Origin: Corythucha ciliata
Lineage: Eukaryota; Arthropoda; Insecta; Hemiptera; Tingidae
Assembly (NCBI GenBank): GCA_038030265.1
Contig: CM075943.1
Location: forward strand, 8,184,001-8,248,000
DNA length: 64,000 nucleotides
Reading direction: 5' to 3'
Both the position numbers and the translations under genes were made by a program. Under the pieces are notes generated by a model. That model ran no database searches. It had not been told where the DNA came from and saw only the letters and a program-made list of their open reading frames with translations. Shown here one piece after another: positions 24,421 to 35,499 of this stretch (position 1 is its first letter; every line of letters begins with the position of its first letter).

Positions 24421-26265
24421 TCACTGTTTAACAGTCAAACTCGCCGAAACGACCTCTTCGTTTCCCCCGCGACTCGACGACTGCTTCCGCCCTCCATATA
24501 CGATGTCACTTCCACTCGTTATCCTGTTTCTGGTGGGGCGTGGAAACTCTGTATTTCTCGTAAACTGGCTCTCGTCCGACGACGGGAAATTGAACTCTTT
24601 CGCTACCGACTCTAGCGAGGGAATGTCGTAGGATTTAAGCGAGGGATCGCCCCCGTTCGGTATGTTGATCGGAACCCATTCAGAACCGGAAAATGGAACG
24701 CCGGGGGATTTTTTTTTATTCTTATTTGAGAAATCGTTAAAGTTGAAGGAACCAAATTTGAAATTGTCAGCGGACGATGATTTAAAATCGCCAAAATCCG
24801 GTATATCGGAGAAGTCGAAGTAGTCGTTAAGTTTATTTGGTTTTTCCTTGCGCTTGGGACCGCTCGCTTTTAAACCCGACGTAAAAAACCTGTCTGAGTC
24901 ACTTCTGTGACTAGAGCTCGAATGAAGTGAAGACGGACTACTTTGGTCAAAATCTGAAGCGTCATCATCGTAGAAAGAAGAACCTCCTTTAAAGCCTTGT
25001 TTGAAGTAATGCTGTTTTGTTTCTTCTACATCCTGTGGAAGACGTTTCTTTTTGACAAATCCTTGACTCGACGGCTCGTTAAAGGTCAACTTCCACTTGG
25101 ATCGCAGTCGATCAAACTCAGGGAACTCTTCGCTACTATCCTCGAGGCTGGCGGCCGATGGTGACGCCGTGTTGAATTCTTGACTATTTCCAAACTTGTT
25201 GAATCCTGAAGAAACGTCAAATTTGTACTGGCCGCCATTCGGCGCCTGCGCGCCATGGATACGGCTCGTTTGTTTATTGAAGTAATCATTGCTCGGTGAT
25301 CTTTGAGGTGGCGCTCGTGGTCTTGCCCCAGGAGCCGCACCGCCTTGGCCTCTGGGCGGGCCAAAATGTTCAAAACTCGACGAAGTGGGTCCACTATAGT
25401 TTTCAAAACTCGAGTAGTCGCTCGATGCGTCTTCATCGCGAGGGCCGTTCAATTTCCCCGGTGGTGGGCCAGAGTGGGGTGGTCTTGGAGATTCGTCGCG
25501 GTTGCCGTACGGCGGCGGTGGTGGGTTCTGCCGGTAATGATTCGGTTTGAATAACTGTTTTTGCGGTACCGGTGGTTTTCCATTGTTGACGGGAAGGTTT
25601 TGTGATAGTGAAGAGTGTCCCGCTGGTGACGGATTGTACCTTTCAGGTGTACTCAAATAATTCTGACTAGACTGAGGATTGAGATTAACCGATTGATGAT
25701 TATGAGCTCCTTGAAACGGTGGCTTGATCGGGTGATTATCAGGTCTCGGTGGGTGTGAAACGAACGTGTTGAAATTTTGAGGTCGAGGAGATGAGTCAAA
25801 CAGGGGATGATGAGTGGGCTGGCCTTTGGGCGGTATGATGCCAAACTGGCCTGGGACTACCGGCCCAGGAGGGCCTGCCTGTTGTGGATGCTACGGATAG
25901 GAACAAAAATAATTATTGGCATCGATTTTACTTAACCCCTCAAGATTCAGCCCCAACTCACGTGATGCAGTAAAGGAAATTGCTGTGGTTTATTTTGATA
26001 ATTTTTCCCCGGGGGCAATACCGACGGGGCATCTTGACTCGCCGCCGTCTCGTAAACTGTATCCGCCGTAATCTGAAGGAAATAAACGACAAATGACAGT
26101 CCTTCATTTTCAGGAGACAAGCAAAAAAAAAAAAAAAAACAGAGTTGATATTTTAAATTTTACCAAGTACGGTGGAGGCTCATGGTTTGGAAATCGCACT
26201 CTGTTGCTTCTGGACGCCACGTCATAGGCTAAGGTATGGGCCCAAAACGCTGCAACCATAACTAC
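24421..26265 (-). CDS. Pro/Ser-rich probable secreted protein, 5' end not found
   Basis: Three exons on the minus strand (26265-26164, 26072-25962, 25890-24421) join in phase 0 to at least 560 residues ending in a TGA. The first begins VVMVAAFWAHTLAYDVASR, the end of a probable signal peptide; the split signal-peptide exon and phase-0 introns resemble arthropod cuticle and secreted protein genes. A short upstream exon with the ATG should exist but I could not place it; alternatively the Met at codon 3 is the start. The body is low complexity: Pro/Gly/Gln/His-rich at first, then Ser- and Asp/Phe-rich (DYFDFSDIPDFGDF). No cysteine-rich or chitin-binding consensus was seen. Function unknown; an extracellular matrix or cuticle role is a guess. 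Minus-strand AATAAA near 24272. Confidence 0.75.
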
Positions 26266-26389
26266 CTGCGAAAAAACGGAAAATAGAAAAAAATGAATAA
26301 TGGAAATAAGGAGCCTAAAAAGGTTATATTAGGACGATTTTTTTATTCAACCATAGTTCCCTAAAAAGCTGACTAAAAGTTTTTAAAAA

Positions 26390-26940
26390 ACACTAAATAC
26401 CTATTTAACGTGGCTGAAATTGCAAAAAATTACTCATTCGTTGCTAAAATAGAGAAGTTGCTTTAATTCGCGGTTCTTCGATGCAACTCCAAGTTGAAAA
26501 TGGTGAAAAAAAAACACTGATTAGCGGTACATGGCGGCCTTTTTTTTTTACTGCTAAATAATTTAGGAAAAACGCTAATTTTCTCGTGAGAAGTTGCTAA
26601 TTCGCGACTAAAAGTGAAACAATCTGCAAATTTACGGCTTTAGAGATTAGATAAACGATAATTTTGTGCTAACATAGAGAAAAAGCGCTAATTCGAGGCT
26701 AAAGTTGAGGAAAACGGCAATTTCGCGTCTAAATCTGAGAAACACGCCAGTGCGCGGCTTAATTAGAGAAAAAGTGAAAATTGAGAAAACTTGCTTATTC
26801 ACGGCTAAACGTGAGGAACAACAACTGAATAAAATATAAAAATAGTTAGTTAAATACGCTAACTCGCTGCTGAAAGGGAAAGATTTGCAGATTCGTGGCT
26901 ATTAGAAAAACGTTAAATCGCAGCTAAAATGCAATTGCAA
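26390..26940 (-). repeat. Family A repeat array
   Basis: Roughly 18 diverged units of 29-31 bp in the reverse orientation (GCTAAAATTGAGAAAA, then CGCTAATTCGCGG). It lies upstream of the first found exon of the secreted-protein gene, probably in its first intron. Confidence 0.75.
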
Positions 26941-26999
26941 CACTATAGTGCAGCAAAGAAACAGACTTACTTTACTCAATTTTTTGTTCTTATAACTTT

Positions 27000-27360
27000 G
27001 TGAGTTTGAACATTTTAAGGGCGTAAATAGTCAGTTTGGCTATTATATCAGGGTATGAATCGTTAATCAAGTTTAGGGCATGAAAAGTTAGTTTAGCAAT
27101 TTTTAAGGTGCGAACCGTCAGATTTACCATATTTTTGTCAAAAATTATAGTCAGTATTACAATTTTTAGGGCGCTTCTTTAGTTCAGCCACCATTTTCGA
27201 GGCGTAAATAGTCAGTTTTGTCATTTTAGGGCCCAAATGGTCCGTTTGGCAATTTTCAAGAGTTAATCTTACCAAGTTTGATACTTTTAGGGCCTGAACC
27301 GTTAAAAAGTCATTTTAAAGGATCACGGAGTTATTTTTGTCATTTTTCTCTTGTGAATGA
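27000..27360 (+). repeat. Family C repeat array
   Basis: Units of about 30 bp with the theme AGGGCGCGAATCGTCAGTTT and a link GGCAATTTT. Distinct in sequence from families A and B but with the same unit length. Confidence 0.7.
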
Positions 27361-27755
27361 CCAGTTGTGCAGTGCATGTGCGGGCGCAAATTGTCGATAC
27401 GACTTGACTGTTGTTAGTAAAAAGCGCTTAAACTACGAGGGTTAGTGGGTAATTTCTGCAATGTTTAAAAAATAGTTTTGTAACCAACTATTAGTTTAAA
27501 ATTTCAGTTGCCTACTTGCCCGCTTTTTTGTATTTTGGAGCGGACTGACTCCCCCAAGGCCGCGGCCCCTCCAGCCCCCTCTCCAACTTTTGCCCTTCCT
27601 GACCATAACCACTTCCACTTCTCGTCGTGCTCGTGCCATCGTTTGATGTATTTTGCCTTTGTGATTATCGTGTTTAGCTAATACCTACGATTACGAAAAT
27701 AATTTGTGTCCGGAGCCCTTTCGTCTCTTTGACATTTTAACATGCAAGAAAATTA

Positions 27756-30700
27756 ATGTTGTCCGACCCAGTCGTGTCCGGGCCAAGTGTCGAATCGGGA
27801 GTGAAAAGTAATTCAAGGTACGTTTTTACACCTGTATGTTTCCCTTCTTTTCACCTATTTTTTTATTCTTTTCCTTCTTCAATACGCCCTTTTTCAAAGT
27901 GTATACAGTCCACTCTCAATGAAAAAAACATGCAAAAAGAATGTACGATCATTTTTAGGGCGCGTGGATAGGTCACTTTGACGATTTTCAGAAAGCTAAT
28001 GTCATGATAGGTGAGAACGGTTAGTTTAGTAATTTGTAAGGCGCGAATCGTCAGTTTGCCACTAAGGCATGAATACAGTTTGACCACTTTTAGAGTTTGG
28101 GAAGTTTGGCTATGTGTAGGGCAAGGATTTTAGCCATTTTTGGATCGCGAGTGGCCGGTTTTGCTATTTGAAGAGCTTAGTACGGCGCGGTCATCAGTTT
28201 GAGGATGTTCAAGGCTGATACTGCCAGTTTAGCCATTTTAAAGGTGGATATCAGAGTCATTTTTCACTACTTTTAGGGCGCAAACGGTCATTTCTGGGTA
28301 CGGTGACTCCGGTGGCTAGCTCTGGCTAGCTGCAGGCGAACATCCCTTTGGGCCTCTCCTATACCGTTTTGGATACTCCGGAAGCCAATTTCGTGTTTCG
28401 GCTGTTTCTAACCCCAATTTTTTTGATTTCGCTCCTCCAAATGCCAATTACGTGTTTTGGCTCTTTCAAAGCCCAACTTTGAGTGTTGGCTCCTTCTTAA
28501 GCCTATTTCGTGTTTTGGCTCATTCAAAAGCCACTTCCGTGTTTTGGCCCCTTCAAAAGCCAATTTCATGTTATGGCTCTTTCGAAAGTCAATATCATGT
28601 TTAGGCTCATCGAATGCTAATTACTTGTTCTGCCTCCTTCGAAAGCCAATTTTGTATTTTGGCTCCTTCAAAAATGACTATTTTGTGTTTTTGATCCTTC
28701 AAAAGTCAATTTTGTGTCTTGGATCCTCCGGAATCCAATTTCGTGTTTTTGGCACCTTGAAATACAACTTCGTGTTTCGGCTCCATCAATGCCAATTATG
28801 TGGTTTGGCTTCTTCTAATGCGTATTTTGTGTTTTGGATCCTCCAGACGTCAATTTCGAGAGTTCTGGCTCTTTCAAACCCCAATTTTTTGTTTTGGCTT
28901 GGGCTCTGGTTTGGCTTTTGGTTACTATGGAACCCTTTGGGCAAGCGATGAATTTATTCGCAATTGAAATTCAATGAGTCTGTAAGTTGAGTTCAGAGAA
29001 AACGGCATAAGATCTCAAATAAAACAAAATGGCAGTTTCGAGAACATTTTTAAAGTGGCGGAACCCAGGCTAGCGTTCTCGACTTTGGCGTAATTTCTGG
29101 TCTTCATTTCAGCAAAATTGCAAGTTCCGGGTCTGCCCCCCCCCCCTCTCGAAAATGACGTAGATCCGGGCCTTGCCATAGTCCGTTTTGCTAGTTTCAG
29201 GGAGTGATATGAATCGTTAATTTTATTCTTTGAATAAAAACACTCAAGGGAGGGGCCTTTCTGGGAAATTGCAAGTTTCAGTGCTAAATCTCCATGACAT
29301 AGCTATCTTTCGATCAATCGTTTTGTGTGGACTCTCTGAAGGCTGACGAAGTCCGTACGAGAATGGATTTATTTGCAATTGAAATTGAATGAATGTTAAG
29401 TAGAGTTCAGAGAAATTGCATAGGATCTCAACTAAAACAAAATGGCTGTTTCGAGATCCCTTTTCGTAGTGGCGGAACCCACTACGTGCTCGACTCTGGC
29501 CGTGTGATCGCAACATTTAGAGAAAAATATTTGTGATTTTGCAAATATGGGTACTAATTTGGGCAAAATTACAAGTTTTCTTCCGAATGTCCGCTAAATT
29601 AATAGTTTCGAGTCTTCGGATGTTAATTCAAGTGAAATTGCAAGCCCAGGGCAGGGCCTTAGTTCAAACAAAACTGTAAGTCTGGGGCCTTTTTCGTGGC
29701 GGTGGATCAAACGGTACTAGCCGGACCCTAACCGAACCCAGAGGGTGACGAATGCCTAGGAAATTGGAAGTTCCATGGTTGAATATCCGCCGCAATGCAA
29801 CTTTAGGGTCTTAAATCTTGCGGAAAAGCTGGTTTCCGATCTTCATTTCGGATAAATTGCAAATAGGACCTTTTTTGGCCGAACGCCCTGAAGCTTTATG
29901 AAACCTAAATGTTGTTAGATAGATACGAAGAATTCTTTCGGCGGTATTTTAATTAAAGAGGTAAATTTATTAATTGATGTTACCCGGAAGACTTGGGAAG
30001 GCAAAGCCTAACGCATTAACAAGCGTAAGCTTTGATTTTTTAGAACGATATTGTGGAGTTACGTAATAACAAAAGGTCGAAAAAAGATATGTCTCTCCAC
30101 TTCGTGAACAGTTTTATTCAGACCGGTTTCGATGCTTTATCGCATCCTCATCCATTGAGTGGACTTATAGACGACAGGGTGTAACAACCTTCATTTTGAC
30201 ATTTAATGAAACTATCACTGCGATAAAGCATCGAAACCGGTCTGAATAAAACTGTTCACGAAGTGGAAAGACAAATCTTTTTTCGACCTTTTGTAACAAG
30301 CGTAACTGTGTTACCCGCCTCCTGCAGAGCTGGTACACGTGATCTAATAAAGTTCTCTCACCACCTTCCCGATTGGACCAACGGCCTGGAAAAGGAGCAG
30401 AGGGTAGCTACTGGCTAGTTCCACAGCACGCACCTGGTTGGCCACAGGTAAAAACTGTTGGAGGTTAGAGCCATCAGACATTAAATGTTAAGAAGGAAAA
30501 TTCGGACAAAAAGAGGACTATTTTGACCTTTCCCCGGCCATTAAAAAAATGAGCCCGGACGTCCCAGGACACCCCAAAAGTAGGACGGAAAGTAGAATGT
30601 CTGGTCACCCAGTTCCCGTCACAGATCGTCCTCTGGTTCATTGTAAACAAATTCGTTCTACGGATTCGACGAATGTTCCAGACAATTTCAGTGATCCTCA

Positions 30701-31626
30701 TTTGTGTCCAAAATTGAGGAAATTGACGGACGATTCGAGAACCATCATCAGTTGTTTCATTATAATGGAAAGGAAGTTTGGTGATAATTAAAAACACTGA
30801 TTGAGAGCTGACAACGGATCCGTGATCCAGAACCTCCGAAATAAGAAAAAAATGGGTTATTTGGAGAAAGCCCATGCCCGCATGCGGATGGATGTCGAAA
30901 TGTTCGTCTCCGCTAATATACGGTCAAATACTGAACCGATCTCGGTGAGTTATGGTTCAAAAGTTTCGTCTTCATCCGAAAATGGTTCTTCCTATTGAAA
31001 TCGGGTACCTTTCCCGAGTCCCAAGTCCTAAATTAATGAGGTAGGCGAGGAGCTGAAAAGGCGGGGCGTCAAATATAAGGCGCTCGTTTGCTGACCCAAT
31101 GGAAGCTGTAACCGCGTCTCGCCAAGACTCTAAGAATTCGCGGAATTCAAGGCAAAATTCGTATGTATCGTGTGTGTGTTATATAAATTATAAAGTTGAT
31201 GAGGGGCAGAAAATCCAAGGGTCTCAAATCTCCTGTTTTTTTATTTTCGTATTCTCGTTCAGCAGGAATAGCATTAGGCTATCAAACGGTTGTTGTTCCA
31301 GGGGGTATATGCAGAGAATCACGGAGAAAGTAATAATTTCAAAACCATCTAATCCACTTCATTGATGATTACTTCTCAGTTACGCCGCTAAGTGTTCAAT
31401 GCAAAAAGAGCAATAATTAGATAGGAAATTCTCTCCCATTTGTAGGTACTGCGGTTTCCACTCAAGAGTAGATGAACCTGAACATTTGTTTTCCACTATA
31501 CTTTCACCGTCATTATGTGAATCGCTACCGACGACGCCTCTCTTACAGTTAGTTAATTCATTCGAAAATGTTTTATGGTTGAGTAAAGTCGTTAATCAAT
31601 TTTACATCTTTCTTCCGAGCAGTTGA
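27756..31626 (+). CDS. Candidate gene with alternative 62-nt first exons
   Basis: Speculative. Two ATG-led segments of exactly 62 nt (27756-27817 and 31099-31160) both end in a good donor (GTACGT, GTATGT) in phase 2. Downstream, an acceptor TTTGTAG at 31439-31445 opens a segment (31446-31626) that in the matching phase is open for 59 codons (CGFHSRVDEPEHLFSTILS...) to a TGA. Either first exon would give a product of about 80 residues, with the last exon possibly spliced further. I do not recognise the protein, and the region also contains repeat arrays. Splice signals are the only support. Confidence 0.2.
27950..28300 (+). repeat. Family C repeat array
   Basis: About ten units, same theme and orientation as 27000-27360 (TTTTTAGGGCGC, GTCAGTTTGGCC). 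Confidence 0.7.
28380..28930 (+). repeat. Family B repeat array with a repeat-encoded ORF
   Basis: At least 15 units, mostly exactly 29 bp, of GGCTC plus TTCAAAAGCCAATTTCGTG. Because 29 is not a multiple of 3, the 164-residue ORF at 28457-28951 shows a 29-residue period (87 bp). I read it as a by-product and not a gene. Confidence 0.8.
29030..29900 (+). repeat. Family E repeat array with GC-rich modules
   Basis: Units of about 31 bp (AAATTGCAAGTTTCGGGTC and TTAATTTCAGC) interrupted by modules starting GTGGCGGAACCCA (29055, 29466) or GTGGCGGTGGATC (29697). These resemble hAT-type ends followed by CTAGCC-containing sequence. Confidence 0.7.
30029..30293. mobile_element. Foldback element with 73-bp arms
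   Basis: Arms at about 30071-30145 and 30219-30292 are nearly perfect inverted copies; the core is CGAAACCGGTCTGAATAAAA next to CTGTTCACGAAGTGG. The 12 bp TAACAAGCGTAA occurs on both sides (30017-30028 and 30294-30305) and may be a target duplication, which would include about 40 bp left of the arm. Non-coding. Confidence 0.65.
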
Positions 31627-31629
31627 TGG

Positions 31630-33339
31630 TTTTGTTCGATCCAAGGGCAAATAAATAGAACTGCTCAAGAGCCCTTACTCAACAAAATTAAGTTTGTTAA
31701 CTACGGTTTCACCTTTATATTTTTATATTTTAAAAAATCGGAATTCCCGCACGGTTTTAAGGAAAAACTTGCTAGTTTGTGTCGGCGCAAAATGCATTCG
31801 TGGTTGTCATCGGTCGGCATTATGTCACAATTTAATTCCAGGAAGTAACAGATTCTATTGTGGACGCATTGACCCAATGACTTTGGTAAAACTATTTTTT
31901 TCTCCCTTTCAATACGAACAATTGGGGTCACGTGCAAAAAGTTTCCGTCAAAACTGTGTTACTTTTTACAAATTGCGTGTATCGAGCAAAATTTAGGGGA
32001 CTCACAGGGATCATTTTTATTATTTTCCCCCGTTTTAAAAGCAATCCTTCTTTACTGTCGCTGAGGAAGAGTGTCAAGCGTCATCGTACTGTTTACTTTG
32101 TTTCATTACTTTCTTTTTTCTTAAATGTAGCGAGTAAATCTTGGCGTTCCGTCTTTCTCTTCTTTTCAATTAGTTAAATAAAGGCTGGAATGAAGTTTAA
32201 AAATAGCCAGCACCTACCCAGGATAGGCATGTTATGAGGCCATTTATTAGAGTTACCGTTACTCAGAGTTGGTAATCTTCTGGATGCTGTTCTAAAAATA
32301 AAACTTAAATTACAAGTTTAAAGACGCGAATTGGTGTCTCTCATCCCCAGCAGGGAGGATGCCCCTCATTTTTATTTTTAAAATGAATAAAAACTTTCTC
32401 TCCTAAAGTAAAAATTAAAAATCAAAGAGTTGGCTGAACTCTCGACATGATTGGCGTCAAGGTCGCTCTGAAAACCAGGATTGTCGGTCAAGTGCACCTC
32501 CTCTTCTTCCAACGTTCGCTTCATTTTCATTTCACTCCCTCGCCCCCCCCCCTTGTTGCTTACTTTTTTTCTTCTTCTTTTTTTTTTTTTTTTTTTTATA
32601 GAACTCTCACATCCTTTCTCCATATGGAATGTCAAGTTCCTGTACGCCCCGAGAAGTTCATTGTCGAGCTGAGACTTGGTTCGCGTTATTTTGTGTCGTT
32701 TCTTCTCCTGTAGCATGGGAAAAATCGCGTTTCAAATGTTTGAACGCTAAAAGTAAAAGGCCCGTAAGTTACACGCGATGCTAAACTTGACCACTCTCTC
32801 TTTTTTTTGTTACTACAGTAGATGGGATGATTTTTAATTCACGAGAAAACTTTCAATTTTTCGTCGCAGGGAAAACGTCAAAATAGATACTAACATGTAA
32901 GAAAGCCACTATTCCTCGTATTCGCGAGTGCTTGATGTAACTTCACGACGTTGATGTTTTAGTATTTTATGTTTTTCGAAGACTCAAGGTGGCTTTACAA
33001 GGATTGTCAAACGACTAAACGATCGGATTGTAACTTTAACGTTACAGTTTAATCGTTAATTGTAAAGTTGTTTGGTTGGTGAAGGATAGGGCATTCGAAA
33101 TATTATTCAGCCCTACCCCCCTCCCATCAAACACATCTCGAGGAGCTGAAGACTCGTCATCTACGGTGCAAGCATTATTTGATTGTCTCTTCATAACAAC
33201 TGAAGGCCGCTCGCCCACTCGAGGACAGACGGGCGCGACAGCTGCTAAGAGGGGGGGGGGGGTGCAACTTAGACACATGTCGTATGATCCTCTTCACACA
33301 CAAAACCAACTACTTTCTCTGTAATAACTTTGCTCACGT
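31630..33339. other. Non-coding stretch, low complexity
   Basis: Holds a C run near 32545, a 20-bp T tract at about 32578-32597 followed by an acceptor-like TATAG, and a G run near 33249. No exon of known family was found on either strand. Confidence 0.4.
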
Positions 33340-34420
33340 CCCCCGGTTCTGGAAAAGCGACGGCAAATTGACCACCACAAAATAGACCCAGAAACTGGCA
33401 ATTTTGCTTGAATTAAGACCCGAAGATGTCCATTTCACGGACATGGAATGATGTAATTTTGCGGTTGTCCATCAAGGTTTGTCCAATCTCTTGGAACGTC
33501 CCAAAACTTGCAATGTCGAGGAAACTAAAAACCAAATCTTGTGATCTCGCTGAAAGTAAGACCAGAAACTCCCATTTTCGTCGAAATTGAGCACCAATAC
33601 TGGAATTTTCATTGAAATTGAGACCCGAAATATGAACCGCTGAAATTAAGACCTGAAAGTCACACTGCCGCGGAAATTCGGCAATGCGGAAATTCCAATT
33701 TCCCGGGTATTTGTCCCAGGCTCGCTCTCTTAGGGCCGGCTAGCCTGTTATTGGACCCGCCGCCACGAAAAAGGCCCCAAAACTAGCAATTCTACTTGTA
33801 CTAAGGCCCTGAGACTTGAAATTGTGCTGGAATTAGGGCCGTGTATGTCAGGGCGTGGGTGCAGTCGGATCTAACTATAGCCCAGGGTCACCGACTTCTA
33901 CTATAAATAGGTCCTAAACCTTGCAATTTCGCGAAAATTGGGCCTGGTGAAACATCCAATTTCACAGATATTTGCCTACAAAATATTGCCATTTTCTTGG
34001 GGTACGGCGTGTGGGGCTCCTCTGCCTATACGACGCGGTCGATCTGCCCGGCGGGCTCGGCGGGGGGTCCGTGGCCACAAAAAAACAATTGCAAACTTAC
34101 AATTTCACGGTTATTTAGCACCGAAACTTATTCCAATTTCTCCGAAATTACCTAAATGACCCGTAATTTGCAATTTTGCTGGTATTAAGACCCTAAACTT
34201 GCATTTTTGCAAGAATTAAGACCTGAACACACGAAACTGGTAATTTCGTGTATTGCTATACATATTTGTCAGGCTGTGGGTGCGTTCGAGGCTGACTAGC
34301 CTTGGGTCCACGGCCTCTTAAAAAAAAGACCCCGAAGCTTGCAATTTCGCAAAGGGTAAGACCATAAACTTGCAATATTTAGGATAGGTATTAAATTATT
34401 TAGACCCGAAACATACAATT
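33340..34420 (-). repeat. Family E repeat array with higher-order modules
   Basis: The reverse orientation of the array at 29030. Units of about 31 bp (GAAATTAAGACCCGAAACTT with GCAATTT) are interrupted four times by GC-rich modules around 33720, 33860, 34030 and 34280 that share CTAGCC/GGGTCC elements, giving a loose higher-order period. Confidence 0.7.
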
Positions 34421-34439
34421 TTGCTATATTGATTATTTC

Positions 34440-34570
34440 TTTCAATTTCACCCGTGAATCCAGTTAAAATTGAAAAGTTTTCCCTCAAATTTAGCAATGA
34501 ATTAACGTTTTTTTTCTATTGTATCTGAGAATTGACGTTTTCTCAGTATTAGCATGGTTTTAGCCCTGGC
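34440..34570 (+). repeat. Family A repeat patch
   Basis: Four diverged units (CTCAAATTTAGCAATGAATT and relatives) directly after the E array. Confidence 0.55.
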
Positions 34571-35074
34571 TACGCACTTGCCATCTGAACAGTAGTCGGC
34601 AACACAATACCTCACGCCACGTGAAGGAGCAACTTGGGCTTTCACGGACGTCCAAGTTCTACCATGGTGGGGAGGGGGGTAAACTTTATAATTACCCCCA
34701 CTCTCATTGCGCAGAGTGTAATGTTCGCCAACTTTTCAAATTCGGGTCGTCAATTAACGAGTTATTGAACATTTTCTACTTATTGATGGGAAAAACGAAA
34801 AAAAAACTGTAGAAGCTGACGAAAAGAACTCTAGACCTGTAAACAGACATACACAAAAAACTATAAATCTATGGTAAAAATTGTAGATCTGGCAACCCTA
34901 CAGGGTTGCTGGATCTTTGGAAAAAACTGTAGAACGACTCCTATAAAACTGTTGATTCAAAAGAAAACCTGTTGATTTTCGTTTCTATTGAGAAATAGAA
35001 GAGAGTAGGCCCCCTTGGTGAATCAACGTAGGCCTTAATTTTAAGTGGTTGGAACGGCTTAGGCTTATATTAAA

Positions 35075-35140
35075 AAACGATCGAACCACGAAACGCTCGA
35101 ATCACAGAAAGTTCTATAACCACAAAAAGCTGGAACGAGG
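35075..35140 (+). repeat. Family D repeat patch
   Basis: About three units of roughly 20 bp (GAACCACGAAACGCTCG, TAACCACAAAAAGCTGG). The same family dominates 49960-50340 and 59925-60620. Confidence 0.6.
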
Positions 35141-35499
35141 CTTGGCAAGACCCCTATCCTATACAGGCTTTGATGGAAGTAGCAGGAAGGAACGTCGAAC
35201 AAATCAGAGTAATGTTCGGTGTTGAGCTGCTTTGATGAGGATAACAGTGGGAGGGTAGGGGATGGTGGTAAAGCATAAAACTTAAACCGAAGCCGTGTCG
35301 AAAAGTCTGGGAAATCAATTGGCGTAAAATGCGGATGCGGAGTCAAAAGAGGTGTAGGGGTTTTAGCCGGTATTTCCAAAGAACCGTTAAGTTTAAAATA
35401 AGTTTTTATCCACTTCAATTTTATGTAAGATATGCTTACGTCGGTCGTGTAAAGCAAAATGCCCTGAATTTCCCCCTCCTCTCGCGATTTTTTTTTTCT

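Noticed and set aside
25296..25554. Plus-strand ORFs of 83-84 residues
   Set aside because: Antisense shadows of the GC-richer Pro-rich exon at 24421-25890.
28457..28951. 164-residue open reading frame
   Set aside because: Lies wholly in a 29-bp tandem array; the protein has a 29-residue (87-bp) periodicity and no domain. Openness follows from the repeat lacking stops.
32378..32716. ORFs around the long T tract, both strands
   Set aside because: Lys- or Phe-rich low complexity from homopolymers; no family resemblance despite the acceptor-like TATAG.
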